A stretch of 64,000 nt of DNA from Globodera rostochiensis (GCA_018350325.1 JAEVLN010000009.1:1509388-1573387), one strand, 5' to 3'; shown: positions 44,401 through 55,514, counted from the stretch's first letter. The notes: a model not told the origin generated them from the sequence alone. Program-made: numbers and translations.

Positions 44401-45509
44401 CCCGACCCCGACTTTTTCCGCCCCCAAGGGGTCGGGGCTGAACCCTAATTTCAATAAGGCATACGGACGAATTATACACTGGCGCCCGAGTCAACCCGTT
44501 CCCCCCCCCCCACGCCCCAACCAAATTTTGTTAAGTAAAGCGGCCTCCGGGCCAGGGCTGGGCAAAGCTCGGCGCACTACCCGAACCCAAAACTCGAAGC
44601 TCCAAAATACCCGAAATTTCGCGAAACTCGAAGCCGAAGTTTCGCCCAGCGCCCTGCTCCGGGCCCAGTGGTAACTGCTCCAAAAGGATGGGCGTGCCGT
44701 GCCGCCTTCCAATTGCTCATGTTCGAGATTCCTTTTTGTTTCCGGCATTTTTATTCCCTATTTCCTTCCATCTCCGTTTCACATAGTTAAACATTGGGTC
44801 AGTAACTTCCATCCGATCAAAAGTTCTGTGATGCCTCCCCAGGGGAATTGTACCCAGCGTCCTCGGCTGCCCGGAACAAAGTGCCAAGACCGTTTTACAC
44901 ACCCACCACGACGCCGACCCCCCGACTTTTGAAATTATTTTCTGAAAAACAGCCCCCATTTTCTCGAAATTCGAAAGAACAAAAAACGTCGAAAATCAAA
45001 ATTTGGAGACAGACAGCCGCCCTGTTCACCGTGTACACCAATCTGATGAATGCCAATGGATAATAGTCCGTGCCGCGGTCCTTCGGCTGTTGTGAGAAGT
45101 GAAGGTAGCGGCCGCGGATGGACGTACAGTTCATTGGCAACGCATCGCCCGGGGGGTCGTTAAAGCGCAGCGGTGAGACGGCCCGTTGCTCAACGTACGC
45201 TCTGTCATCGGCCAACAACACGCGAGCGCAGTCGATGTCCGAGAATTTGACACGCGTTGGCTGGCCTTGTTCAGAGGGCTGTGGTGAAATTTTTTGAATA
45301 AATTTTTCCAAATATTTTTTTGTTTCAATTAAATTTTGCTCAATTACCATGCCCCAAATTTGCGTTTGGCGCACACTTTTGTCCGTTTGACTCATGTTCA
45401 GCAACGGCGATGAGAAAACAAATTTCATGGGCAACAAATTGACGTCAATTGCGACGACGACAATGAGAAGAAGTTCAATGAAAAATTGGGAAAAGAGTGG
45501 CGGCAGCAT
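41424..45509 (-). CDS. Core-2/I-branching family glycosyltransferase
   Basis: Nine minus-strand exons stay in phase: 45509-45030, 44319-44131, 44061-43993, 43454-43298, 42569-42440, 42365-42246, 42025-41919, 41855-41707, 41651-41424 (1,629 nt, 542 residues). An N-terminal hydrophobic anchor (FFIELLLIVVVAIDVNLL) suggests a type II Golgi protein. Family landmarks: SDIDCARVL, YYPLAFIRLVYT joined to DYLFIEMEFAS, YAPQNWYCYAIDKK, HYAIMLQNHDVQMKTNEELV, KGQFQMSLNRKFVDWLL, YSYDEYFIQTLAS, and ERHGICIYGLKDL then FANKM. These enzymes add beta-1,6-GlcNAc (or xylose in relatives) to glycans; the exact acceptor cannot be told. Introns after 43993 and 43298 start with GC. MITEs lie in introns 1 and 3. The last exon (HWQQELVQHK end) has no obvious family match. 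Confidence 0.88.
43497..43969. mobile_element. 473-bp hAT-type MITE in a GC-AG intron
   Basis: Ends TAGGGATAGGATTT and the inverted AATCCTATCCCTA. Perfect 8-bp duplication ATTATATG (43489-43496, 43970-43977). Interior rich in ATATGTGCTAAAA; related sequence near 16625-16690 and 4330. It lies in intron 3 of the glycosyltransferase gene. Confidence 0.9.
44344..44447. mobile_element. 104-bp hAT-type MITE in intron 1 of the glycosyltransferase gene
   Basis: Ends TAGGGTTCAGCCCC and GGGGCTGAACCCTA. Perfect 8-bp duplication ATTTCAAT (44336-44343, 44448-44455). It lies 17 bp from the acceptor of exon 2. Confidence 0.92.
44553..44656. mobile_element. 104-bp MITE with CAGGG ends
   Basis: Ends CAGGGCTGGGC and GCCCAGCGCCCTG. 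Perfect 8-bp duplication CTCCGGGC (44545-44552, 44657-44664). Also in intron 1 of the glycosyltransferase gene. Confidence 0.88.
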
Positions 45510-45552
45510 CAATTTGGACTGAAAAGTTGGAGTTGGATTGATCGCTGAAATG

Positions 45553-45651
45553 TAGGGTTGGACGGGACCGGGACTTTTGAGAAAAATCGGGACTAAATTT
45601 CAGTCCCAGAAAAGACATTTCAGTACTGGTTTCGGTCCCGGCTCAACCCTA
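45553..45651. mobile_element. 99-bp hAT-type MITE just upstream of the glycosyltransferase start
   Basis: Ends TAGGGTTGGACGGGAC and a CAACCCTA partner. Perfect 8-bp duplication CTGAAATG (45545-45552, 45652-45659). It begins 44 bp upstream of the ATG at 45509, so it may lie in the promoter or 5'UTR. Confidence 0.88.
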
Positions 45652-45659
45652 CTGAAATG

Positions 45660-46398
45660 TCTATTTTTGGGACTAAAAATTGATTCATAAAAATGGTTGA
45701 ATGTAAACAGAATATTTGTCACACGTTTAGGAAAATTTTATAAAAAATAACCAAAAATAAACATTTTTCGGGAAATATTTAGGGGTGCATTTTTTCCAAT
45801 AAAAAGTCATATTTTCGGAGGTGTATTTTTGGGTAATAAAAATTTAAGCGTACAATTCGTTTTTTGAATTTTTCTAAGAAATTTTTGGCTAATTTAGAGA
45901 TGCCGCATTTTTCTTAAGAAGTTTTGGGGAAAAGTGCCAAAAATAGGGACTAAAAAGCGCGAAAAGTGTGGCGAAATAGGGATTTATTCTCAAAAAGCCC
46001 AAAAGAGGGATTTTTATATGGACTAAAAAAAGTCGCTCTAATTCTAAAATTTTTCGAAATCAATGCTATTTTTGTGCTTCTCTTATGATAATACCCCATT
46101 CTACATAAAAAAACATTGAAAATCCCAGCTCGCGTTATTTGATTTCCAGTGAATGGTACGGTTTTGGTCGGACGAATGTCGTCTGCCCACAATGAAATAA
46201 TCACCGAGTTGAGAATGAATGGACACGGCGGACGGGTGTTTTTGTGCTGGCTGGCGGCTGATTCATTCAAATTGATGGCTTTTGAGAGTAATTTTTGTGA
46301 ACAGCTTTTGTTAAACAATTCCACGCGCCCTAAGTGTGATGGGTGTCGTCGTAAAATTTCCAAAAAAGTCGAGGTTCGAACCCACGCCCAACCAACAA
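45660..46398. other. Non-coding stretch
   Basis: AT-rich with repeated AAATAGGGATTT / ACTAAAAA words near 45900-46100. A small GC-richer block at 46140-46350 (GTCGGACGAATGTCGTCTGC) has no assignable protein. A tRNA box-B-like GAGGTTCGAACCC is at about 46370. Confidence 0.4.
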
Positions 46399-46499
46399 AA
46401 AAACTAGGCTCTACTTCAGTTTATGCGTCCAATCGAAGTTTATGCGTCCAATCAAAGTTTATGCGTCCAATTAAAGTTTATGCGTCCAATCATAATTTG

Positions 46500-46925
46500 A
46501 GTAACAAAAGGTTATGAACTCAGGAAAATGTAAACGAATATCCTCAAGATGTCGAAAAATTTTGCTGTTTCCATGAAAACGACGATACATGTATTGGTAA
46601 AGGTAAATAGGAAGCATGTCATGGTTAGTGTCATATACATGTTTTAAACTCTGCTTAAGAGCCCGCCAAGTAGTCTCAATCCCTTGTGTATGAACTAGAG
46701 CCCGGCGGGAACGTGATTCCCGCGGGAAAAGTACGGGAATCCCGGTCCCGTTCCCGTCTTTTTCGCCGGGCGGGATTTTTTACGGGAACGGGAAAAAGAC
46801 GGGATTCCCGTTCGGGATTCCCGTCCCGTTCTTTTTGAAAACCCCGTTCCCGTTCCTAAGATCATACTGCATTTGCAAATTGTTAATGCCGCCATATGCT
46901 GCCCACTTTAATTTTTTCTTGAGTG
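46500..46925 (-). pseudogene. Merlin (IS1595-like) transposase fragment
   Basis: On the minus strand, 46690-46500 reads VHTQGIETTWRALKQSLKHV, then LPIYLYQYMYRRFHGNSKIF, matching the C-terminal HTQxIExxWRxxK ... YLxxYMxRR block of ISXO2-like transposases. About 46920-46860 reads KLKWAAYGGINNLQMQYDL, which would be the preceding WxAY block. The two are separated by a GC-rich MITE (46696 to about 46860). The N-terminal two thirds of the enzyme is missing. Confidence 0.65.
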
Positions 46926-47026
46926 AACTTGGCAAACAAAACTTTTTGTCTATTTTTATAATAGATAGACTTAGATTTTTTAAATATCTTTAAATAAATT
47001 TTAAGAGAATTCATACTTTATTTGTG

Positions 47027-47310
47027 ATTGGACGCATAAAATTTTGATTGGACGCATAAACTTTGATTGGATGCATAAACTTTGATTGGATGCATAAACT
47101 TTGATTGGATGCATAAACTTTGATTGGATGCATAAACTTTGATTGGATGCATAAACTTTGATTGGACGCATAAACTTTGATTGGATGCATAAACTTTGAT
47201 TGGATGCATAAACTTTGATTGGACGCATAAACTTTGATTGGATGCATAAACTTTGATTGGATGCATAAACTTTGATTGGACGCATAAACTTCGATTGGAC
47301 GCATAAACTG
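47027..47310. repeat. 19-bp tandem repeat (right arm of the Merlin element)
   Basis: About fifteen copies of TTTGATTGGATGCATAAAC (ATG/ACG variants). Because 19 is not a multiple of three, all three frames are open; these are not genes. Confidence 0.95.
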
Positions 47311-47399
47311 AAGTAGAGCCAAAAACTATTACAGATCCCACCCATTCAGCATCAAACTAGTGCTCGGCATGATACGAATATTTCGATAAAAATATCGCG

Positions 47400-47750
47400 A
47401 TATATTCGAAAATATCGTATCGAATATCGTATCGGAAAAAAACTATTACTTCGATATTTTTCAATACCGATATTTTAACTAAATATAGTATCGAATATCG
47501 TATCGGAAAAAATCTATTAATTCGATATTTTTCAATACCGATATTTTAACTAAATATAGTATCGAATATCGTATCGGAAAAAAACTATTACTTCGATATT
47601 TTTCAATACCGATATTTTAACTAAATATAGTATCGAATATCGTATCGGAAAAAAACTATTACTTCGATATTTTTCAATACCGATATTTTAACTAAATATA
47701 GTATCGAATATCGTATCGGAAAAAAACTATTACTTCGATATTTATCCCGG
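47400..47750. repeat. 71-bp tandem repeat
   Basis: About four and a half copies of a 71-bp unit (ATCGAATATCGTATCGGAAA, AACTATTACTTCGATATTTT, CAATACCGATATTTTAACTA, AATATAGT), closely similar to one another. Confidence 0.92.
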
Positions 47751-47759
47751 TCCGGCCAA

Positions 47760-49340
47760 CTCTAGTTTTCAGTGACGAAGTGGGTGCTAGGTCGTTTCTT
47801 AAATACGCCACATATATTTTATGAAGTAGTTTAGACATTATAACTTTATTCAAACCGCACTAAATCATTTAAGCCTTATGCCAATGTTCTAAATGAGTAG
47901 AAAAAGCATTAACATCAAAGTTGAATCGGTTTGTTAAGTTTAAAAAAAGTTATAAATGTGAAATTGCCAAATATCGAACTTTTTCGTGGTTTTCTGCTCA
48001 TAACTTTTTTATTTTGATTTATACTGCTTAGTTTAGTTTTACAGTCAGCTTCTACTCATTTAGTGCTTTCCAATGGTTTAAGGTTTAACTGATTTAGTGC
48101 GGTATGAATAAAGCATATTTCGCGATTTATGTGCGTATTTTATGTGCATATTTTGGATTTTATCCATATTTCGCTATTTTTCAAAAATTCCTTTACAAAA
48201 ATGCAATAAAAATGAAAAATATACCCCCTAAGGATCGACTTTTTAAAAATTTTCAAAAAATGCACCCCTAAAAATTGGCTTTTTTCGTAATTTGGGAAAT
48301 TTTTATATTGAATTTGGAAAAATTTATGTGCATATTTTTTCATTTTATGTGCATATTTTGCACTTTTTGGTGCATATTTTTTGCCTCCCTAGTGATCAGA
48401 GACGAAACAAACAGTGACCAACTCTCATCGCCCACCCATTTACCTAAACTGCTATTTCCTTCGTTAAGTTATTGTGACATAAAACTTTGTAACTTTTTTT
48501 TGATTTCCATTCTCACAATTCTTTTTCTGTTGGATCGACATTTTGCTGGGGGCAATTTGAAAGAATAATTCCCAACAACGAAAAGTGCCCTCCGTCCCCC
48601 CGTTTTTGGGTCAACATTTGTCCAAAGTAACGTCCATTCAAATATTGTAATGAGAAATCCCCCAACTTTCAGTCTATTAAAAGGTTCTTTTCGGTTATGA
48701 GGCAACAAATAAAAAATTTGTTTTTTGTCAAAGTTGGTAAATAGTTGTTTCTAGGGGTTTTCGGAGTCGTAGAACCCAAATCTAACTTCCATTTCGACGA
48801 ATTCGAACCTCTAACCTGAACTCGAACAATTCTTCGAAATTTTTTTCGGCTTTTTCATTACATTTTACTTTTTGCTTTTCATTGGACAGAATAAAGAATA
48901 TCAGCTTAGTGGCATAAATTCAACGATGTTTTGCAAAATTTCATCGAATTCAGTGACATTTCGACGAAGAAAATGAAAAATGCAAAAAAAAAAAATTCTG
49001 AAAATTTTTCGAATTCAGGTCCGGGTTCGAAATGGGGGATCGGACTCGGATTCTACGACCCCAGTTACCTCTAGAAACACTTAAAAACACATTTTTGTTG
49101 ATTTAAAAATGATTTTCATAACCGAAAAGAACCCATTAAAATATGTAATTTTATTCAAAACGGTTAAATATTTATTTGTTTAAAAAATTTTGTCATTTTA
49201 GAAATGCTTGCGAATTTTAAGCAGCTAAATTCTTTGTTTTGTATTGTAAAGTCTCCTGCTGATGGCTTTATGTGTCTTCCATTCGTTAATATTAATTTAA
49301 TTAAAACCATTTATTATAAAATTAAATCTTTGGTATATAA
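47760..49340. repeat. Non-coding stretch with fold-back repeat
   Basis: About 48745-49080 is an inverted repeat (AGGGGTTTTCGGAGTCGTAG with partner GATTCTACGACCCCAGTTAC), related to 19865-20290. ATATTTTGTGCATAT-rich sequence lies at 48100-48400. No recognised gene. Confidence 0.45.
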
Positions 49341-49344
49341 ATTG

Positions 49345-49446
49345 CTAGTGATGCACGAGAGTCTCAAGCATCGACTCGAGAAAAGTCTCGAGTTTTTTGG
49401 GTCTCGGTCTCGAGTCTCGGAATATTTCAAGTCTCGTGCAGCACTA
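49345..49446. mobile_element. Short MITE related to 57706-58116
   Basis: Ends TAGTGATGCACGAGAG and CTCGTGCAGCACTA with the same CTCGAG-rich interior as the longer element. The target duplication is near-perfect (AAATTGC / TAATTGC region). Confidence 0.65.
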
Positions 49447-49545
49447 CTAATTGCCATTGTTTTCAGAAACATTTGCGGCCAACTTTCTCCAATTTTGACC
49501 CTTTTGAAGAATTTTGCGTCTTTTACGGGACAAAATTACTTATAA

Positions 49546-49638
49546 TTGCCCAATTGGAACGCCAGCAATCGAATGAATTCGTCGCCAACCTCCTCAAGTG
49601 CCAGCTTCGATTTGGTGGCACAAAATGGAAATGGTAAA
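49546..49638 (-). CDS. Possible orphan exon
   Basis: The minus strand reads PFPFCATKSKLALEEVGDEF then IRLLAFQLGNYK and a stop at 49546. Codon use looks like host coding sequence, but no partner exon was found; a small repeat (about 49660-49795) lies directly upstream. The plus strand is also open here, so the strand is uncertain. Confidence 0.25.
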
Positions 49639-49937
49639 AGGAAATGCCAAATATCTACAAACCGGGGGATGTAATCGGATTGTTTCCGGACTTTTTGGCA
49701 AAAATCCGAAAGTTTACAGGATTTTTTGAGATTTCGAAATTTGCCGGGCTTCTGAATTTCCGGAAATGTTTTTTTGACGTCTTGCTACATCCCTGGTACA
49801 AGCATTTTCGCGTTGGTCGGATTGGAGTTTATTATTTTTCTATTTTCTGCGGATGACAATTTTTATGTTTTCTTGCGATTTTAAAATCGAATTTAATAAT
49901 AATATATTTATTTAATTTTTTTTTGTCATTTTCATAA

Positions 49938-52900
49938 ATGAGAGATGCGGTGGCGGACACTTTGTACGGTCAAAACGACGAAATTGAGGCGAACAATGAC
50001 ATAGAATCCATGACTGATCAAGAGGAGGAGGAACAAACAAAGTTCAATCAATTGGAAGTGAGTTTTGTTTTTGATCAAGGAATTTCCGCGGTTTTATATT
50101 TACCAATCGAATTTATATATTTTTTAAAATTTAAATTTCACTTTAAAGGAAAAGGTCGCTCAAATGGAACTGGAATTGAAGAACATGAAGCAGTACACGG
50201 AGGAATTGAAGGAGGTCAAGCAGTTGAAGGAGGAACTGAAGAACACGAAAGAATCGGTCGACAAACAGCTTGAACAGTTGGAGGAATGGAAACGTATTGC
50301 GAAACTCGAGCTTGAAAATGTGAATAAACGAAATTCGAACAAAAAGAAACTGTTTTTTTTAAATCTTCCATTTGTTCAGAAGGCATTTCGCGCCGAATTG
50401 GAACAACAAAAACTGCTAAATGCTCACAATGGCCTAACAACAGAAATCAAACTGAACATAGAGGAGCTGAAGCAGCAACAGAACCAAAAGGAGACAATTG
50501 GCAAGATTTGCACTAAAGACCGGACCCGGATTAGCCGGATCATGTAGGAAGGTATCCGGGTTTTTGCTAAAACCAGGATTATCCGAATTGAAAATACACC
50601 CAACAGATGGCGTCACCGATTTTACAAAATTCAACTTTTGGAGGGACTTACTTGACCCAATTTGAAATTTTGGTAACAGATCGCCATCCGGGTGTTTTAC
50701 CCGGTGCTGTCCGGATCGGATCATCTACAAATTCCGGTCTCTAATTTTTACCATGGAAAGAGTGCTCCAAAAGCATTTCTCAATAAAAAATGATCTTTAA
50801 TTATTTGAGAAAAATGGTGACTTTAAGGCAGGGTTTCCATTCGTCCTTGGATGCCAAGGACAGTCCTTGGAAATGGACCCTTGGTCTGGAAAATTGAAAA
50901 TGTCCTTATTTCCAAGAATGTCCTTGGAAATTGAAGATTTAGCTGGAAGTTTAAATTTATTTGTAATTTTAACAGAAAAAATCATTGGTTTTTGGAGAAC
51001 ATTTTTTGAGCGTCCTTGGATTTCGCCAAATTTTTCTGTTATGTCCTTGGAAATCAACATGTCTGTCCTTGGAAATTGTCTTTACCCGATGGGAGCCCTG
51101 CTTTAAGGGGACGAGTTTCATTTCAATTCCTTTCATTTTTTTGTTCACTTTTTCAGCCGATCATTTTTTGCAAATGATCAGCGGCGGTTTGGAAGAACAA
51201 CACGAGCAAAAGATCGGTGATCAGCAGCAGGAAGAACTCCTAGACGAAATGAACGAATCGCTGAAGTCGACCCAAACGATGGTCGTCGACGGATTGGACC
51301 AACTGAACATGGAGATGAAAAGTGATCAGAAGGCATTGCTGGACAGACTTGATGGACTTGAGAAGAAGCAAACCGCAAATTCTGAACAACAAAAAGTTGA
51401 TCAAAAAGCACACTGATTGTGAGTGACAAAAGTAATTAAATATAATTAAAGAGAATGAAGCAGCTGAAAGAAGAACTGATTGCAAAGATGGAGCAGTATC
51501 TGAACGAACAGAAACTAAACATCAACATGTTGAAGCAGTATCAAAAAGAACAGCAGCGGACTGAAGCACAAAAAGAAAAAAGTGATGGTAGGTGAATTGT
51601 TGTGCTTAAATGCTTTCAATAGTTATTAAAATTATTTAAATTCAAAAAATAGCAAGCAAATAAATAAATACAATTATTAGCGGGGCTAACCCCTCAAAAT
51701 CGATGGGACTCCGCTGCATGTCACAAGTACCTCACACTCTTTGAGCCCGATCACTTAATTGTCAAATTTACTGGACCGGGAAGCGGTATGTGTAAAGCAG
51801 GGCCGTAACCAGGGGGGGGGGAATTCCCCCCCCCCCCAAAATGAAATTTGACGAAAAAAAAACAAGAGGTGGGACCCTTTTGTTTTTCACTTTTACAATT
51901 TTTTGACTAATTTTTTAACAAATTGCCATCAAAAATCAAAAAAAAATTTGCATTTTTGAAACTTTTTTGAAAATTCCTTCAAATAAAATACCTCGGCGCT
52001 CAAATGGGAAAGCCATTTGAGCGCCGCGCTCAGATGGTTCAAATTCCCCCTCCCAAAATTTTTTTCTGGTTACGGCCCTGGTGTAAAGCATTATTCTGTT
52101 AAAGTGATTTGAGTTAAAAGCAGGGGGTGTAACCGGACGTCCGGAATCCGAATTCCTTCTCTTAAAAAAGTACTAACGGACCCAAAAATGGTCCAGAAAA
52201 TTTCAAAATCTCAAAATTTTGATTTTTTTCTAATCATTTTTTCGCCCTTCCGCGATACAGTTTTTGTTTCTTAAGAAACAAAAATTCAAAAACTTCTCGG
52301 CGGCGGGCGACGCCTATCGGCATCAATGATCCAAAAACTATGAAAAAATTCTGCCAATTTTTGTAAATTTCCGGATTTTTTTGCCAAAAAGTCCGGAATT
52401 TCGGACCGAAAAATGTCCGGAAACCGATTATATCCCTGTTAAAAGGTTTAATTTTTTTGAATTCACCTTACTTTTTCAGGCCATTACTCTGTGTTCGCTG
52501 GACGGCCAATTCCAAGAGGGAAGAATTTGGCCATTTTTTACTACGAAGTGAAAATGTTCGGGCCAAAAGGGTAACAACAAATTGTGTAAATAAAACTGCG
52601 TTTTGAAATGTTAATAATATTTAGTGGAGATCGGACCGATCGAGATTCTCGATCGACGAATTTTTACCGAGAGTTTTCAGTGATCTAGAACGAATCACAT
52701 TCGTTTAATTTTTTTCGAGATTTATGACATTCTCGATCGAAATCTCGATCGGTCCTCAAGTCCCTCTAATACCGTATTTAGCACTGCTTCCATTGGCCTT
52801 GGGACCAAACCAATGCCATTGAACAAACGGGTTGGACATGACGAAGGCTACGCATACGAAAGCAATGGCACTTTTTGGGGTCACGAGGTTGAGGGCTGTT

Positions 52901-53828
52901 CCCATGCCATCAATGGGCGTCCGTACATCGGAGGAAAGAAGTGTCCGTTTGGCGCCGGCGACGTCGTCGGCTGTGGCGTCAATTTGGCAACTCGCCAAAT
53001 CATTTACACAAAAAATGGACAGCGTTTGGGTGGGTGAGAAAGAAAAAGCAATAAATTAAAGGGGGGGGGGGGCGGCATACCGTATTTGCTCTATTAGTAG
53101 CCACCTCCCCTCCCCCTCCATTTGAAGTCCCCTTCCCCCCCCCCCCCCTCCATTTGAAGTCCCCCCCCCCCCCCCCCCCCTCCATTTGAAGCCTCTCCCT
53201 CCCCTCCCCCATTTGAAGTCCCCCCCCCCTCTAATTGTAGTCTCCCCTTCCCCCTCCCCCCCCCCCCCCCGAAGTCCCCCCCTCCATTTGAAGTCCCCCC
53301 CCCTCCCCCTCCATTTGAAGTCCCCCCCTCCCCCCCCCCCCCTCTCCATTTGAAGACTCTCCCTCCCCTCCCCCCTAATTTGAAGCCCACCTCCCCCCCC
53401 CCCCCCCCCATTTGAAGTCCCCCCCCCATTTGAAGCCCCCCCCTCCCCTCTAATTGTAGTCCTCCCTCGAGGGGTGGTTGAAAAAAAGCCCATAGGCTAC
53501 TAATAGAGTAAAATACGTTATTCATTTTTAAGAAATACAGTTGGGTTGCTGCTCCCCGACCCTTCGGGGCGGGGATGTCGGGGGTTGGGGGGCAAAAAAC
53601 CCCGAGTCGGGGCTCGGGGAGTAACCCTAAAATAATTTGTAGAATAATTTTTTGCTCAATTAATTTATATGCCCTATTTACTATTTGTTTGTTTTTGCAG
53701 AAACTGCCGGTTTGTTTGTGTCTTTTGCCGCCGATTTGTTTCCATGCCTTTCGTTGTCGAAACTTGGCATCAAATTTGAAGCAAACTTTGGACCAAACTT
53801 CAATTTCAAAATTGCAGATGGAATTTAA
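49938..53828 (+). CDS. Coiled-coil / SPRY-domain protein (SPRYSEC-like)
   Basis: Eight exons in phase: 49938-50057, 50149-50319, 50380-50500, 51157-51407, 51452-51587, 52480-52570, 52782-53029, 53701-53828 (1,266 nt, 421 residues). It begins [14 protein letters not shown] with an acidic stretch and no signal peptide. Residues about 40-265 are Glu/Lys/Gln-rich coiled-coil. The C-terminal SPRY/B30.2 domain shows [53 protein letters not shown] and [18 protein letters not shown] domains bind protein partners; in potato cyst nematodes secreted SPRY proteins (SPRYSECs) are effectors, but this one lacks a leader and looks intracellular. Introns after 50500 and 51407 start with GC; a GT reading of the second meets an in-frame TGA. 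Confidence 0.82.
50509..50746. mobile_element. MITE in SPRY-gene intron 3
   Basis: Ends TAAAGACCGGA and CCGGTCTCTA. Flanks ATTTGCAC and ATTTTTAC agree at six of eight positions, so the duplication is decayed or approximate. Interior with GGATCATGTA words. Confidence 0.6.
50829..51100. mobile_element. 272-bp hAT-type MITE in SPRY-gene intron 3
   Basis: Ends CAGGGTTTCCAT and GATGGGAGCCCTG. Perfect 8-bp duplication CTTTAAGG (50821-50828, 51101-51108). Interior of repeated GTCCTTGGAAAT words. Confidence 0.9.
51588..52479. repeat. SPRY-gene intron 5 with repeats
   Basis: Contains a GGGGGG/CCCCCC-centred palindromic repeat at 51800-52085 (CAGGGCCGTAACCAGGGG ... CTGGTTACGGCCCTG) and a GC-palindrome motif at about 52295-52330. 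Bounded by GATG|GTAGGT and TTTTCAG|GCC. Confidence 0.6.
53050..53475. repeat. C-rich minisatellite in SPRY-gene intron 7
   Basis: Irregular repeats of CCATTTGAAGTCCCC and long C/T runs, about 420 bp, strongly strand-asymmetric (C on plus). The Gly-rich minus-strand ORFs are products of composition. A palindromic MITE-like repeat (CTGCTCCCCGACCC ... CTCGGGGAGTAACCCTA) follows at 53545-53625. Confidence 0.9.
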
Positions 53829-55514
53829 AATCTGTAAAATGCTCCATTTTTTGGCTCTTATTTAGGCGCCCCACAATTTTTTGAAAAATCAAATTTAAAA
53901 GTAATTTCCGCCAATAATATTTTTTGGATTTGTCTGTTAGACTTAAAGAGGAGTTGAACAGTGTATAATTTGTCCAATTTGGTGACGTACCCATATTCTG
54001 CATTTCCTTTTTTTTGACAAAAAATTGTGGGGGCCTTAACTATGTATATGAGAGCCATTTTTGATGTTGTTGTTGTTGTCATTGAAGGCTATTGCCGATC
54101 GTCGTTTTTAGCATTAATCACTTTTATTGCTTTATTGATTAAACATTGTCTTTTCTTAATTTTTTTGTCGTCAATTTTATCAGATTCCGACTAGTAAGTA
54201 TGTACCTACATAGTAAACTTTGTAAAAATAAATCCATAATATTTTTTGAATAGAAATTGCCAAAAAAAAATGCTAATTAGATAAATAGCTAATTTGAGTT
54301 TTTTAATACTTTAACACAGAACCTACAATTTTTGTTCTCAACTTCAAAAAGAAGCATTAATTGGACCAGGAAGTTTTAACCTATTTTTTTGCGAACAAGG
54401 TTTGATGAGAGAAGCCCGGAAATTGCATGCATTTCGAAGGATTAGAGCAACTTTTTAGTCCCTATATCAAAGACACTTTTTTAGGGAATTCTCATTTTTC
54501 CCTTAAAAATGAGAATTTTCACAAAGTTCAAAAATATGGCAAAATTATGGCATGTGGAAATATGGCAAACAATAAAGCAAATTCCCCCAAAATTATGGCA
54601 TTTGCCTTAAAAATAAGGAATTCTGGCAAAAACCCTCATTTTGAAAATTTAGCCTCATTGTCCTTCAAAAAACACAAAATGAGATGAAACCCTCATATTT
54701 GGAGGCCTGGTTAAGAGATTTGTAAATTTAAAAATAGTCATTTTTTGAAGCTTCTTAGTAATGAGAGGAAAATGTTTTTTGAGGATTTGACAATTTTTTA
54801 AGAAAAAATGCTTATTATTGTCAATTTCCCAAAAAACACAAAAAGCAAAAGGCCACAAAAATCCGCATTTCAAAAAAATCCTCATTGACCTTTCCAAAAA
54901 CCACAGATGAGAAATCCGCAGATATCCATACTCTGCTATAAATCAACATATCACCATTTTTTTCATAAATACATATTTTAGCAATTTTTATGGATAATTC
55001 TTAATAAAATGCACTTTTTGTTTACTGATTGATCACTTCAATAACCAACTAAAAAAATTGCAATATTAAGATATTTGGGAGTCAAATTTACTAACAATTT
55101 AAGTCAAAAATAGCCGTTTTTAGCCGTAGTGAAGTGAATTGAATAATTGTTAACGTAAATATTCATTTTTTTCACTTTGGTTTTTTAAATTTAAATTGGT
55201 TGTCGGACGAGCAAAAAGAAATAAATTATTCAATCATCAAGAGGGGTGCCATTTTCGTTCATTATTCGGCGCCGCCCCGTTGCTGTGCTTGAACGGTGTG
55301 GGTAAGCGATCTGAAACTCAAAAAACATTCGAATAAACGCACCAACACAAAAAATCTAAAAGGCCAGCAGGTACATACCAGGAAGGATGCCCCCCCCCCG
55401 GAATTCCGACCCCGAAGTTCTGGTATATATACCAAAGTGGCGGAAAACGAATTAATTCCCGCGAGCAAAATCATCGAGAATTGCAAAAAGCGCAAGAAAA
55501 GCTACTCACAAAAC
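53829..55514. other. Intergenic AT-rich stretch
   Basis: It separates the converging SPRY and PUF-D genes. About 54500-54900 has ATGGCAAATTCC-like inverted words. About 55200-55450 carries the CTTGAACGGTGTGGGTAAG repeat and a GGTATATATACC palindrome. No gene recognised. Confidence 0.5.

Larger units (their letters stand above)
46407..47320 (-). mobile_element. Merlin-type DNA transposon remnant
   Basis: Ends GGCTCTACTTCAG and CTGAAGTAGAGCC. Perfect 8-bp duplication AAAAACTA (46399-46406, 47321-47328). Inside both ends lie 19-bp tandem repeats (TTTGATTGGATGCATAAAC and its complement): about four units at the left, about fifteen at the right. The middle carries part of an IS1595/ISXO2-like transposase. 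A second MITE (from about 46696, TAGAGCCCGGCGGGA) is nested in it. Confidence 0.82.

Noticed and set aside
47001..47345. Three overlapping ORFs of about 100-114 residues
   Set aside because: They are open only because a 19-bp repeat without stops is read in all three frames.
53056..53525. Gly-rich minus-strand ORFs of about 145 residues
   Set aside because: They come from the C-rich intronic minisatellite and have no codon structure.
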